40,414 nucleotides of DNA, taken from NCBI GenBank assembly GCA_005798335.1, contig SYJV01000453.1:1-40414 (forward strand). Reading direction: 5' to 3'. A program made the translations under genes and the position numbers. The DNA comes from Planctomycetaceae bacterium. Its GTDB lineage: Bacteria; Planctomycetota; Planctomycetia; Pirellulales; Pirellulaceae. Positions 1-8,191 of this stretch are shown here, one piece after another; within the stretch, counting starts at the first letter, position 1, and each line of letters opens with the position of its first letter. The notes under the pieces are model-generated. The model worked only from the letters and a program-made list of their open reading frames with translations. It was not told where the DNA came from and searched no databases.

Positions 1-88
1 AAAATTAGCGGCAGAGGCGTTTCAATGACCGCGGTGTTCTGCTCCCGCCAATTTTGAGTTTTGAACGCGCGACGCTTACTGCGGAAAA

Positions 89-1180
89 CTAATTGGGTTC
101 CGTCCCAGGTGCCTGACCTAAGTGCTCCAGGTCGTATTCCTTCAGCTTCTTATGCAACGTATTGCGATTAATACCTAGTCGCGTGGCGGCTTTGGTCTGC
201 ACGTAGTTGCATTGCTTGAGGACTTGGGCGATCAACTCTTTTTCGATTCGGTCAACGACGCGGCCATGCAAGTTGCTGTCGTCGCTGGGTGCCGATTCGA
301 TTCCGCGCACGACGACTTCCTGGGCCAGCGAATCGAAATCGATCACGCGAATGTCACTTTTTTCCGGTTCGGGTGTATAACCCACCAAGACCGGTGGCAA
401 CAGTTCGACCGTCAACTCGTCCCCTTCCGCCATCACGACAGCGCGTTCGACGTAGTTTTGCAATTCGCGCACGTTGCCTGGCCAATGATAATCCTGCAGT
501 AGTTCCATGGCTCGCGGCTGAATGTGAACCACGTATCGATCGTTGACTTCGCTGTAGTGATTCAAGAAATGGGCGACCAAATCGGGAATGTCCTCGCGTC
601 GTTTGCGAAGGGCTGGGATTGGGATGGGAACAACATTGAGACGCCAGTACAGATCTTCGCGAAATCGTTCGTGCTGTACTTCACTGGCCAAATCTCGATT
701 GCTGGCGGCGATCACGCGAGTATCGACCGTGATCGTAGTGGTATCTCCGACGCGCTCGAATTCTCGTTCTTGGAGCACGCGCAGCAGCTTCACTTGCAGG
801 AGCAACGACGTGCTATTGATTTCGTCGAGAAAGATGGTTCCTGTATGAGCTGCTTCGAAACGACCGGTACGATTATTGACCGCACCGGTGTAAGCGCCAC
901 GCACATGTCCGAACAGCTCGCTCTCCAACAAACTCTCGCTCAGCGCGCCGCAATTCACTTTTACGAACGGACCATTGCAACGGAGGCTCAGTTTGTGGAT
1001 CGCCCCGGCAATTAACTCCTTGCCAGTTCCGGTTTCGCCGAGCAGCAGAACCGAAGCATTGCTCCGCGCGACGCGACGCGTCAGACGATAAACCTCCTCC
1101 ATGGCTGGACTCGTTCCAATTATCCCGGCTACCGGTGGACCAGTATCGCGATTGAGTGCTTGGAGTCCGTACCGAGACAT
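89..1180 (-). CDS. Sigma-54-dependent transcriptional activator (AAA+ plus Fis-type HTH, no sensor domain)
   Basis: Bacterial enhancer-binding protein that would use ATP hydrolysis to open promoters bound by sigma-54 RNA polymerase. Visible motifs are the Walker A GETGTGKE (residues 48-55), the sigma-54 contact loop as GAYTGA (95-100, with Tyr for the usual Phe), Walker B TIFLDE (115-120), an arginine-finger region FREDLYWRL, and a C-terminal Fis-type helix-turn-helix (about 315-350, [16 protein letters not shown]). The AAA+ domain starts only about 20 residues in, so there is no receiver, PAS or GAF domain at the N-terminus. The ATG at 1178-1180 has AGGAA four bases upstream. It lies 55 bases after the HEAT/pseudo-receiver gene on the same strand, so the two are probably co-transcribed. 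Activity is either constitutive or controlled by a partner protein; the target promoters cannot be named from this window. Confidence 0.93.
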   Translation of the reverse strand: MSRYGLQALNRDTGPPVAGIIGTSPAMEEVYRLTRRVARSNASVLLLGETGTGKELIAGAIHKLSLRCNGPFVKVNCGALSESLLESELFGHVRGAYTGAVNNRTGRFEAAHTGTIFLDEINSTSLLLQVKLLRVLQEREFERVGDTTTITVDTRVIAASNRDLASEVQHERFREDLYWRLNVVPIPIPALRKRREDIPDLVAHFLNHYSEVNDRYVVHIQPRAMELLQDYHWPGNVRELQNYVERAVVMAEGDELTVELLPPVLVGYTPEPEKSDIRVIDFDSLAQEVVVRGIESAPSDDSNLHGRVVDRIEKELIAQVLKQCNYVQTKAATRLGINRNTLHKKLKEYDLEHLGQAPGTEPN

Positions 1181-1235
1181 TATTTCCTAGAGGTTTCGTT
1201 GTTGCACTATGAAACCCGAACTAGCAAAAACTGGA

Positions 1236-3602
1236 CTACTCTATATCCGACCAATTCTTGTATCCAGCTCCTGCCTCGAGTGAATCCAAAATCACGCCGA
1301 TGGCCTGTACCGCCACGGGATCCACCGGTCCCTGCTCATTGTACAATTCATACGCCGCGCCGACAGCGGAGCGCCCCATACGCACACCAAATTGCCGAAC
1401 GGATTGTTTAAACGCTTGCGCCGCTCCTAATCGATGATGCGCCTCCTGTGCACGATCAGCCGCCATGCGCATCAATCGCTCTTGATTTTCAGACGAACCT
1501 ACCGCCGACAGCAGGCTCCGCTGAAGTTCGACCGAAACTTGTGTATTGCCGGCCAGTTCTTGATTTACTTCGCGCAATGGGTAGAAGTGATATTGTTTTG
1601 GATTGGCGGCAATTCTCGCGACAAACGCCATTGCGGAGCTTGCAAATCGCACTCGCTCTTGTTCGGTCAAAGCGCGGGTGTCGAGTTGGCCTTGCAAGCT
1701 GGTCAAGATGCGAGTCATATTCGCTGGATCGCGAGTCAGCACCGATGTGACTGTTCCGGCCGAATCGATGCGGCTGCGCTCGACATCATCTAAATCGTTA
1801 GTCAGTACCGCAATCGGTAACGAGCTGCCTCGTCGCGAATTGCGCAGCCGCTGGATCACTGAACTCAGCGAATGTTCGGCCAGTCGGTCAACAATCATGA
1901 TTGATTCGATCGGATTGGGCTGATCAAGGTACTGCAACGCTTCGGCCAGCGAGTTGGTGGCTAGCACCTTGGCACCGAGTGCCTCGAGCTGTTGAATCGC
2001 CGCTCCCCGAAACGCTTCGCGCAAGCCGAGCACCAAAACAGTGGGGCCACTGGCCAGCCGGCTCATTTCGATTGCGAGTCGTAATTGGCGATCAGCACCC
2101 CAATATTGAGATTTGGGATCGATATTGGATATCGCTTCGAACGACACGTAGCGAATTGCGGGTCGAGCATCTTTCAGTGACTCCGACAACGACTCCAAAC
2201 CCGAAGCGATCATCCCATTTTCAAGCTGGATGCCGCGACCGATAATCTCGACGGCGCGAATGGCTGCACCGTGCATCTGCCAGCTCTCACTTTGCGAAAT
2301 TACTTTTTGCCACAATCCAAAATCGCGGCGCACATCAACTGGCAGCGAAACGAGCAAACCGGGGACAGTGTTCGCCGAGTCAGCGTGCCCTTCTGCAGCA
2401 ACGGCCGGTAATACCCCAGGCGACACTTGGTAAGCTCTTTGGAGCAACACGACCGTAGCTTCCACCAAATCCTGCTGAGTAGAGTTCTCGCAATAAAGTC
2501 GGTGAGCCGCTAATTGCGCCAAACGTTCAAGCGACCTTTGTTCAAAAGCTCCTTCGACCCCGACAATGCCCGCTTCATCCTGAGATGGTCGCCAAACGAA
2601 ATCCGTGATACCACGCTTTTCGACCCGCGCTCGCTGATACACGGCGAGCTGCTTCAAAAATTGATCGGCTAGAAAACTGCGAATCTCAGTGTGGTTTGGT
2701 ACTCGACCACGTATCTTCATCACGTCATTGCTAAGCTGTGAATGCTGAGCACCATTCAATCCCAAGCCAACCATTCCCGCAGCGATCTCGGGACTGAACT
2801 CGTTCGTCTTCCATTGCGCCATCGCCGCCAGCACTCGCATCACGCGATCCGGGTCGTTTGCAAAACACGCAGCGCGCAAAGCCCCTAATCCATCGTCGCC
2901 AAACTGCACAATCGTCGATACTAAAGTAAGCGGAGCTACTTTCGATTCGCCCTCGAGCAATCGCTCGACCATTCGCTCAACAGCCGCCATGCCGGAATCG
3001 TGCAGCCGCATTTGAGCATACCGTCGATGCGAAGGCGACGAGCTTGCGAGTTGGTCGATTCCTCGCTCGATCCAGGCTGGGTCGCGAGCTAGTCGACTGG
3101 GTGCGGCCATGATATTAGAAAGTTGCGTCTTTTGTTCCGAAGTCAATTCGTCTTGGCCTCCCAAGCGAATCCATAGGCCTGCTCCACCTTCTCGCGCTAG
3201 GTCAGCCAATTGCTCGTTGGACCAGCCGTTTTGTTCAACCAATTTCAGTAGGTTGCCAACTTCGCTCCAGTGTTTTAGTTTTGACATCCATTGAAAAGCT
3301 CGAGCCATCTCTTTCGGAGTTCTAGGCGGACGCTCACGCAGGGCAATGACAAGTGGTTCGACGATCTCGGGTGCTTTGGTGGATGATTCAGCAGCAGTCT
3401 CTGTTGGAACGATTTCTACTGACGTGGGAGCCAAATTCGGATCGACAGCATCTAACGGATTCTCCGCGGCAGGGGCATCAGATGTGGCGGAAAATGGATC
3501 TTGCTGCGCGAATCCAGAAGGTGCCCAAAACAGCAGGCAGCCGGCGCCGAAAATTAACTGTCTGGTGGCAACTCTACACCACAACTCCAATTGACTTTCC
3601 AT
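1236..3602 (-). CDS. Exported HEAT-repeat-like protein with a degenerate receiver-like domain
   Basis: No named family recognised; 788 residues. It begins with a Sec signal peptide (about 1-32: basic n-region, hydrophobic core ending APSGFA, then QQ). A low-complexity acidic/Pro linker follows, then a long alpha-helical region resembling HEAT repeats. Residues about 519-640 have the beta-alpha pattern of a response-regulator receiver: IMIVD puts an Asp (572) at the phosphoacceptor position and VLTND puts a Thr (601) after strand 4. The N-terminal acidic pair is missing (VLVLGLRE), and the strand-5 Lys is Arg (624, LTRDP), so it is probably a pseudo-receiver. I chose the ATG at 3600-3602 rather than one further upstream at 3836, because the upstream extension overlaps argH and would bury the signal peptide. 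It lies between argH and the sigma-54 activator on the same strand. The function is unknown. Confidence 0.75.
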   Translation of the reverse strand: MESQLELWCRVATRQLIFGAGCLLFWAPSGFAQQDPFSATSDAPAAENPLDAVDPNLAPTSVEIVPTETAAESSTKAPEIVEPLVIALRERPPRTPKEMARAFQWMSKLKHWSEVGNLLKLVEQNGWSNEQLADLAREGGAGLWIRLGGQDELTSEQKTQLSNIMAAPSRLARDPAWIERGIDQLASSSPSHRRYAQMRLHDSGMAAVERMVERLLEGESKVAPLTLVSTIVQFGDDGLGALRAACFANDPDRVMRVLAAMAQWKTNEFSPEIAAGMVGLGLNGAQHSQLSNDVMKIRGRVPNHTEIRSFLADQFLKQLAVYQRARVEKRGITDFVWRPSQDEAGIVGVEGAFEQRSLERLAQLAAHRLYCENSTQQDLVEATVVLLQRAYQVSPGVLPAVAAEGHADSANTVPGLLVSLPVDVRRDFGLWQKVISQSESWQMHGAAIRAVEIIGRGIQLENGMIASGLESLSESLKDARPAIRYVSFEAISNIDPKSQYWGADRQLRLAIEMSRLASGPTVLVLGLREAFRGAAIQQLEALGAKVLATNSLAEALQYLDQPNPIESIMIVDRLAEHSLSSVIQRLRNSRRGSSLPIAVLTNDLDDVERSRIDSAGTVTSVLTRDPANMTRILTSLQGQLDTRALTEQERVRFASSAMAFVARIAANPKQYHFYPLREVNQELAGNTQVSVELQRSLLSAVGSSENQERLMRMAADRAQEAHHRLGAAQAFKQSVRQFGVRMGRSAVGAAYELYNEQGPVDPVAVQAIGVILDSLEAGAGYKNWSDIE

Positions 3603-3711
3603 TACCACTCTCGAAACACCGGCAGATGCGGAGGCCAAACCTTGGTCCACGGACCGCCTTATGTCGACGAAATTATCCACATTCGCCGCGAAATTCGAAT
3701 TTTCCAACGCT

Positions 3712-5091
3712 TCATTGTAATTGGTCTGTCCAGAACTGAATCTGGGATTTGACCTGTTCTGGATTGCTTGAACCAAAGCTCTGGTACGATTGAATCGCTT
3801 TTTCCACGCCAAGCACCTCGCGAATGGTCCCATCAAGGCTCAAATCGACGCTCATTAGCTGGGTATCGCTCAAACCAGCCAGCGGCAACCCAGCTTCGGT
3901 CGCGACTGCGACCAGTTTTCCCACTAGGTGATGTGCCGAGCGCTGCGGGATTCCGTTTTTGATGAGATGTTCCATCAAAGTGGTAGCGTCCAAATAGCCT
4001 TTTTCGAGGCGACCGGAGATATTTTCGCGGCACAACTCGGCCCCCTCGACGATGGGTGCAGCCAAACTCAAGCAGGCCTCGACGGTATCAAATGAATCGA
4101 ACAGAGGCGGTTTGTCTTCTTGCAAGTCGCGGTTATATGCCAGTGGCAGTCCTTTGATCAGCACTAGCAAGGTTTGCAGGTTACCGATCACGCGAGCCGA
4201 CTTGCCGCGCGTAAGTTCAAGCGTATCTGGATTGATTTTTTGAGGCATGATGGACGAACCCGTACAAAACTGTTGAGGCAGTTTGATAAATCCGAATTCA
4301 ACCGTCGACCACAAAATCCACTCTTCCGCCCAACCGCTGAGATGCTCCGCAATCATCGCCAACACAAATACCGATTCGAGCACGAAATCCCGGTCGCTGC
4401 TGATGTCGATGCTGTTGCTCGCGACCGATTCGAAGCCTAACTCCTGAGCGGTAGCGTGGCGATCGATCGGCAAACTGGTGCCAGCGCAGGCAGCCGCTCC
4501 CAAACCACATGAGTTGAGTCGTCGTCGACAGTCAGCGACGCGCTGCCGATCGCGCTGGAATTTCTCGATGTATGCCAGCCAATAATGAGCAGCCAAGACC
4601 GGTTGCGCGCGCTGCAAATGGGTATAAGCAGGCAAGATTATCGGCAGGTCGCGATCACACCTGGCCAAAAATGCTCGCTGCACGGCCAGCAACCATTGAT
4701 CTACGCGATCGAGAGCATCCCGAGTCCACAATCGAAGGTCGGTAGCAACTTGATCATTGCGGCTGCGCGCGGTGTGAAGTTTTCGCCCCACATCGCCCAG
4801 GCGCTCGATCAGCGCCTGTTCGATATGCATGTGGATATCTTCCAATTCGGGCCGAAACACCATTTCGCCACGTTCGATTTGCTCTTGAATAGCCGCCAGA
4901 GCCTCTTCGATTTGCTGCAGTTCGATCGGCGAGATCAGTTTCTGCTGACAAAGCATGCGCGCGTGCGCGAGCGATCCACGAATGTCGTGTTTGTACAGGC
5001 GATGATCAAAACTAATGCTCTCGCTGAAAGCCTCTAAGCGTTTATCGGTAGCAGCCGAAAAAACTCCGCTGCGCGAAGGTGTTACCGTCAA
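3712..5091 (-). CDS. argH: Argininosuccinate lyase
   Basis: Catalyses the last step of arginine synthesis, splitting argininosuccinate to arginine and fumarate in the cytoplasm. The 459 residues match the usual length. Family motifs are [19 protein letters not shown] (about 26-44), [16 protein letters not shown] (108-122), the catalytic His in YTHLQRAQP (His158), and the fumarase/aspartase-superfamily signature [12 protein letters not shown] (278-289) with the catalytic Ser. The start is TTG (5089-5091): there is no in-frame ATG or GTG before a stop about 24 bases upstream, and AAGGGA at 5099-5104 sits seven bases from it. The WGGRF-type N-terminus of other ArgH proteins is shortened to SGVF. 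It is followed 109 bases later by the exported HEAT-type gene. The rest of the arginine pathway is not in the window. Confidence 0.97.
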   Translation of the reverse strand: MTVTPSRSGVFSAATDKRLEAFSESISFDHRLYKHDIRGSLAHARMLCQQKLISPIELQQIEEALAAIQEQIERGEMVFRPELEDIHMHIEQALIERLGDVGRKLHTARSRNDQVATDLRLWTRDALDRVDQWLLAVQRAFLARCDRDLPIILPAYTHLQRAQPVLAAHYWLAYIEKFQRDRQRVADCRRRLNSCGLGAAACAGTSLPIDRHATAQELGFESVASNSIDISSDRDFVLESVFVLAMIAEHLSGWAEEWILWSTVEFGFIKLPQQFCTGSSIMPQKINPDTLELTRGKSARVIGNLQTLLVLIKGLPLAYNRDLQEDKPPLFDSFDTVEACLSLAAPIVEGAELCRENISGRLEKGYLDATTLMEHLIKNGIPQRSAHHLVGKLVAVATEAGLPLAGLSDTQLMSVDLSLDGTIREVLGVEKAIQSYQSFGSSNPEQVKSQIQFWTDQLQ

Positions 5092-5263
5092 CTGTCGTTC
5101 CCTTTGTGTCGACTAACCAAAGATGCAAAGCTGAAACGCCCACCATTTTCTTAATAGCATCTTCGTTAGAAATGGCGAATTATGAAAGGGGGAGTGGGCG
5201 GGTGTGGTCAATCGTCAAATGATCGGTCGTCGCTAAATTGATCATCTTGCCGCTAGTCAAGAT

Positions 5264-6112
5264 CTACGATTTTTGTAGCAGCATCCAAAACAGATCGTCG
5301 GCTGGATAGGGAATCGGCACGTAATCGGGCACTACATTGAGCAGCCTACTAACGATACGGCCCGCAGATGAACCGCTCAACTTGTACTTCACTAGTGACT
5401 TGGCATGCCCACCGTTGATCCATTTTGATGGTCGGCCGCGGGCGATCTCTCGAAAACCGTATTGTGTGGCTAACGCAGAAAGTGTCTTTGGGCTGAACCA
5501 ATGCAACACGCTCGGCGGGCTGTATTCGTGCCAGTTCTTACCAAAGGCTCGAGCAGCGATACTGTTCTTGTTCCACGTTTCTATGAGCCAAAAACCCAAT
5601 GGTTTGGTTACTTCCGCAGCCACGCCAAGTGCCGCGCGAATGTTCGCAAAGTGGGCTACGACTTGAATCATGCTGACCAAATCGCACCGTTCGGATGTAG
5701 CAAACAACTCCAGTGCACCGACCTGTACCTGCATTCCTAAGGACTCACGCGCGTATTGAGCCATCGCCGCATTGGGCTCGATACCTCTCCCCTGCCACCC
5801 ATTATCGACGAATCCTTGGAGAATGAATCCCGCCGCGGCACCAACGTCCAGCATTTGCCCAGGTTGCATATAGCCAGCCAGCTTTTTTGCGTACCAGCGG
5901 CCGTGGTCGCGCACGATACGCCCTTCGCGCAAATAATCGGGGTATCCCGCTCCGCCTCCGGTAAAATACCCGTCGCTATAAATCTTATCCGTATGATCTG
6001 CGGGAATTTCAACGTCCGCAAAACGATGACCACAATGATTGCAGTCAAGAATCGAATATCCATGAGCCGTGAAGACTTCTGTGCTTTGGTGCAAACATAG
6101 TGGACAATTCAT
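5264..6112 (-). CDS. Class I SAM-dependent methyltransferase with N-terminal four-Cys zinc-ribbon-like motif
   Basis: Probable methyltransferase of the Methyltransf_23 type; the substrate is unknown. Residues 3-27 hold a CxxC...CxxC pair (Cys3, Cys6, Cys24, Cys27), as in a small zinc ribbon. The SAM-binding motif I is MLDVGAAAGFIL (about 87-98) and motif II is RGIEPNAAM (about 109-117), followed by the usual acidic/hydrophobic strand CDLVSMIQVVAHF. Proteins with this layout often act on nucleotide-sugar or polysaccharide intermediates, but nothing here proves that. The ATG at 6110-6112 lacks a strong Shine-Dalgarno sequence. It is divergent from the FAD oxidoreductase gene, with about 170 bases between them, and stands alone 172 bases from argH. 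Confidence 0.85.
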   Translation of the reverse strand: MNCPLCLHQSTEVFTAHGYSILDCNHCGHRFADVEIPADHTDKIYSDGYFTGGGAGYPDYLREGRIVRDHGRWYAKKLAGYMQPGQMLDVGAAAGFILQGFVDNGWQGRGIEPNAAMAQYARESLGMQVQVGALELFATSERCDLVSMIQVVAHFANIRAALGVAAEVTKPLGFWLIETWNKNSIAARAFGKNWHEYSPPSVLHWFSPKTLSALATQYGFREIARGRPSKWINGGHAKSLVKYKLSGSSAGRIVSRLLNVVPDYVPIPYPADDLFWMLLQKS

Positions 6113-6271
6113 GAACTGATTAACTTCTGTCAGTCGCGGACAACTTTGAGAATAAATGTGTTTCGCCCGTTACGCTGGCGCTTGATCGAAAAGCGAACCA
6201 ACGGCTATCGCTGCAAGATACACTAGCAACAACTATCGGATATATCAGTGGAGTAATTCGTCTTTGCTATT

Positions 6272-6275
6272 GGAG
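6272..6275 (+). promoter_or_regulatory. Shine-Dalgarno GGAG deciding a TTG start
   Basis: GGAG lies five bases before the TTG at 6281. The reading frame has a TAA stop about 27 bases upstream, and its first in-frame ATG is well inside the FAD-binding fold, so this site fixes TTG as the start of the oxidoreductase. Confidence 0.6.
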
Positions 6276-6280
6276 TCGAC

Positions 6281-8191
6281 TTGTTGTTAAACGTCGAGCG
6301 TTTCGAAACACTGGAATGCGATATTCTAGTTGCAGGGGGCGGTGCTGCTGGAGTTCCCTGTGCGCTTTCCGCAGCGCGCCTCGGTGCGAAAGTGATTCTC
6401 GTACAAGACCGGCCGGTGCTAGGCGGTAATGCCTCCAGCGAAGTGCGCATGCACATCGTCGGTGCAAATGGCACAGGCGCTTTTGATCGGGGCGAAGAAC
6501 TTGTAACCGAAGCTCGCGAAGGTGGGATCGTCGAAGAAATTCGCCTAGACAATTGCGTGAATAATCCTCAGCGATCAGCGTCTGTGTTTGACTTGATCTT
6601 GTACGATAAGTGCCGTAACGAACCCAATCTGCGATTGCTGTTGAATACAGCGGTTGTTGGTGTGGAAATGACTGGCCAAAATATTCAGTCTGCTTACGCT
6701 CTGCGTAACAGCACCGAACAAGGTTTTCGTGTCTACGCAAAAATATTCATCGACTGTACTGGCGACGGTCGTCTTGGCTTTGAAACAGGCGCACCTTTCA
6801 TGGAAGGTCGAGAGAGCCAGGAACGATTCGGCGAAACTCTCGCGCCAACAATCGGTGATAACTATCGATTAGGATCAACGATCCTACTGCAAGCTCGCAA
6901 GCATCCTGTCCCCATGCCGTTTAGCGCGCCCGCGTGGGCTCGCCGATTCTCGCGAGATGAGCTTCGGTACAGACTGTATGCCACGCCAGGGCACGAACAA
7001 CCAACTCATGAATATGGTTATTGGTGGGCCGAGTGGGGAGGTACCCTCGACACCATTAAGGACAATGAAGCAATTCGTGACGAGCTGCTGTCAATCGCAC
7101 TTGGCATTTGGGACCACGTCAAAAACGGTCCACCCGGAACCGAACAGGGTGGTGACCCGTTTCAAGCAACTCATTGGGCGCTAGAATGGATCGGATTTCT
7201 TCCTGGTAAACGTGAAAGCCGGCGGTTTGTCGGACAACACGTCTTGACGGAACAAGATGTTCTGCAATCCACAGAGTTCGGCGATGCGATTGCTTTTGGC
7301 GGCTGGTCCCTGGACTTGCACCCACCTCAGGGTATCGACGCGACCGGTGAACAACCGTGTGAGCAACATCCCGTTCCGTGGTTGTACGATATTCCTTTGC
7401 GCTCTTGTATTTCACGGGATATCCGAAACCTAATGTTCGCTGGTCGCAATATGTCCGCGACCCATGTCGCGTTCTCATCTACGCGAGTCATGGCAACATG
7501 CGCCGCAGTGGGTCAGGGAGTTGGCACGGCCGCCGCGCTTGCCGTCGCGCGTGCAACCTTGCCAGGCAACATCGTGCTCGATGCACGCTTGGTCTATGAA
7601 ATCCAACAACAACTCTTGCGCGACGATTTGTTCCTCATCAATCGCCAAAACGAAGACGCAAATGATCTGGCGCGATCGGCGACGATTCTCGCTTCCAGTT
7701 CACAGCCACTTGGGAGCGAGTCCAACGTGATCTCGTCGCAAACTCGCGCGGTGCATGGTCTTCGCGGTGCACCTCCACACCGAGCGCGCCCAGGAACTCA
7801 TCGCTGGATGTCCGATCCACAATTAGGCTTTCCCGCTTGGATCGAATTCTTGTGGCCTGAGACTGTCTGCATCGTACTAGTGCAATTAGCGTTTGACACA
7901 GGACAACATCGGCATTTGACTCTCAGCCATCACGACGGCTATACGTCGCGCATGCAATGGGGCCGACCTCAAGTAGAAACTGTGGCCAGCTATCGCATCG
8001 AGTTCGAGCAGGAGGGCGCTTGGAAACTACTGGCCGACGTCAGCGGAAACTACCAACGACTGCGAAGGCACGTAGCCAACCCCAGCGTAGTCACGTCTAC
8101 GCGACGCTTGCGCATCACTGTTATCGCAACTCATGGAATTGACCATGCTCGAATTATGGAAGTGCGCATTAACGGACGGAGACCTGGTTAG
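6281..8191 (+). CDS. FAD-dependent oxidoreductase (FAD_oxidored type) with C-terminal beta-rich domain
   Basis: Flavoprotein oxidoreductase; the substrate is unknown. The N-terminus has the dinucleotide-binding fold ILVAGGGAAGVPCALSAARLG (about 15-35, GGGAAG 19-24), then LGGNASSEVRMH. A second FAD-site segment is NLMFAGRNMSATHVAFSSTRVMATCAAVGQG, written here only for its GRNMSATH core. This is the pattern of the FAD_oxidored family common in planctomycetes and Bacteroidetes carbohydrate loci. Residues about 490-632 form an extra beta-rich domain resembling a carbohydrate-binding or discoidin-like module; that is inference from composition and strand pattern. No signal peptide is visible. The start is TTG, supported by GGAG at 6272-6275. 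Its stop codon overlaps the stop of the opposing hydrolase gene by four bases. Confidence 0.88.
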   Translation: MLLNVERFETLECDILVAGGGAAGVPCALSAARLGAKVILVQDRPVLGGNASSEVRMHIVGANGTGAFDRGEELVTEAREGGIVEEIRLDNCVNNPQRSASVFDLILYDKCRNEPNLRLLLNTAVVGVEMTGQNIQSAYALRNSTEQGFRVYAKIFIDCTGDGRLGFETGAPFMEGRESQERFGETLAPTIGDNYRLGSTILLQARKHPVPMPFSAPAWARRFSRDELRYRLYATPGHEQPTHEYGYWWAEWGGTLDTIKDNEAIRDELLSIALGIWDHVKNGPPGTEQGGDPFQATHWALEWIGFLPGKRESRRFVGQHVLTEQDVLQSTEFGDAIAFGGWSLDLHPPQGIDATGEQPCEQHPVPWLYDIPLRSCISRDIRNLMFAGRNMSATHVAFSSTRVMATCAAVGQGVGTAAALAVARATLPGNIVLDARLVYEIQQQLLRDDLFLINRQNEDANDLARSATILASSSQPLGSESNVISSQTRAVHGLRGAPPHRARPGTHRWMSDPQLGFPAWIEFLWPETVCIVLVQLAFDTGQHRHLTLSHHDGYTSRMQWGRPQVETVASYRIEFEQEGAWKLLADVSGNYQRLRRHVANPSVVTSTRRLRITVIATHGIDHARIMEVRINGRRPG

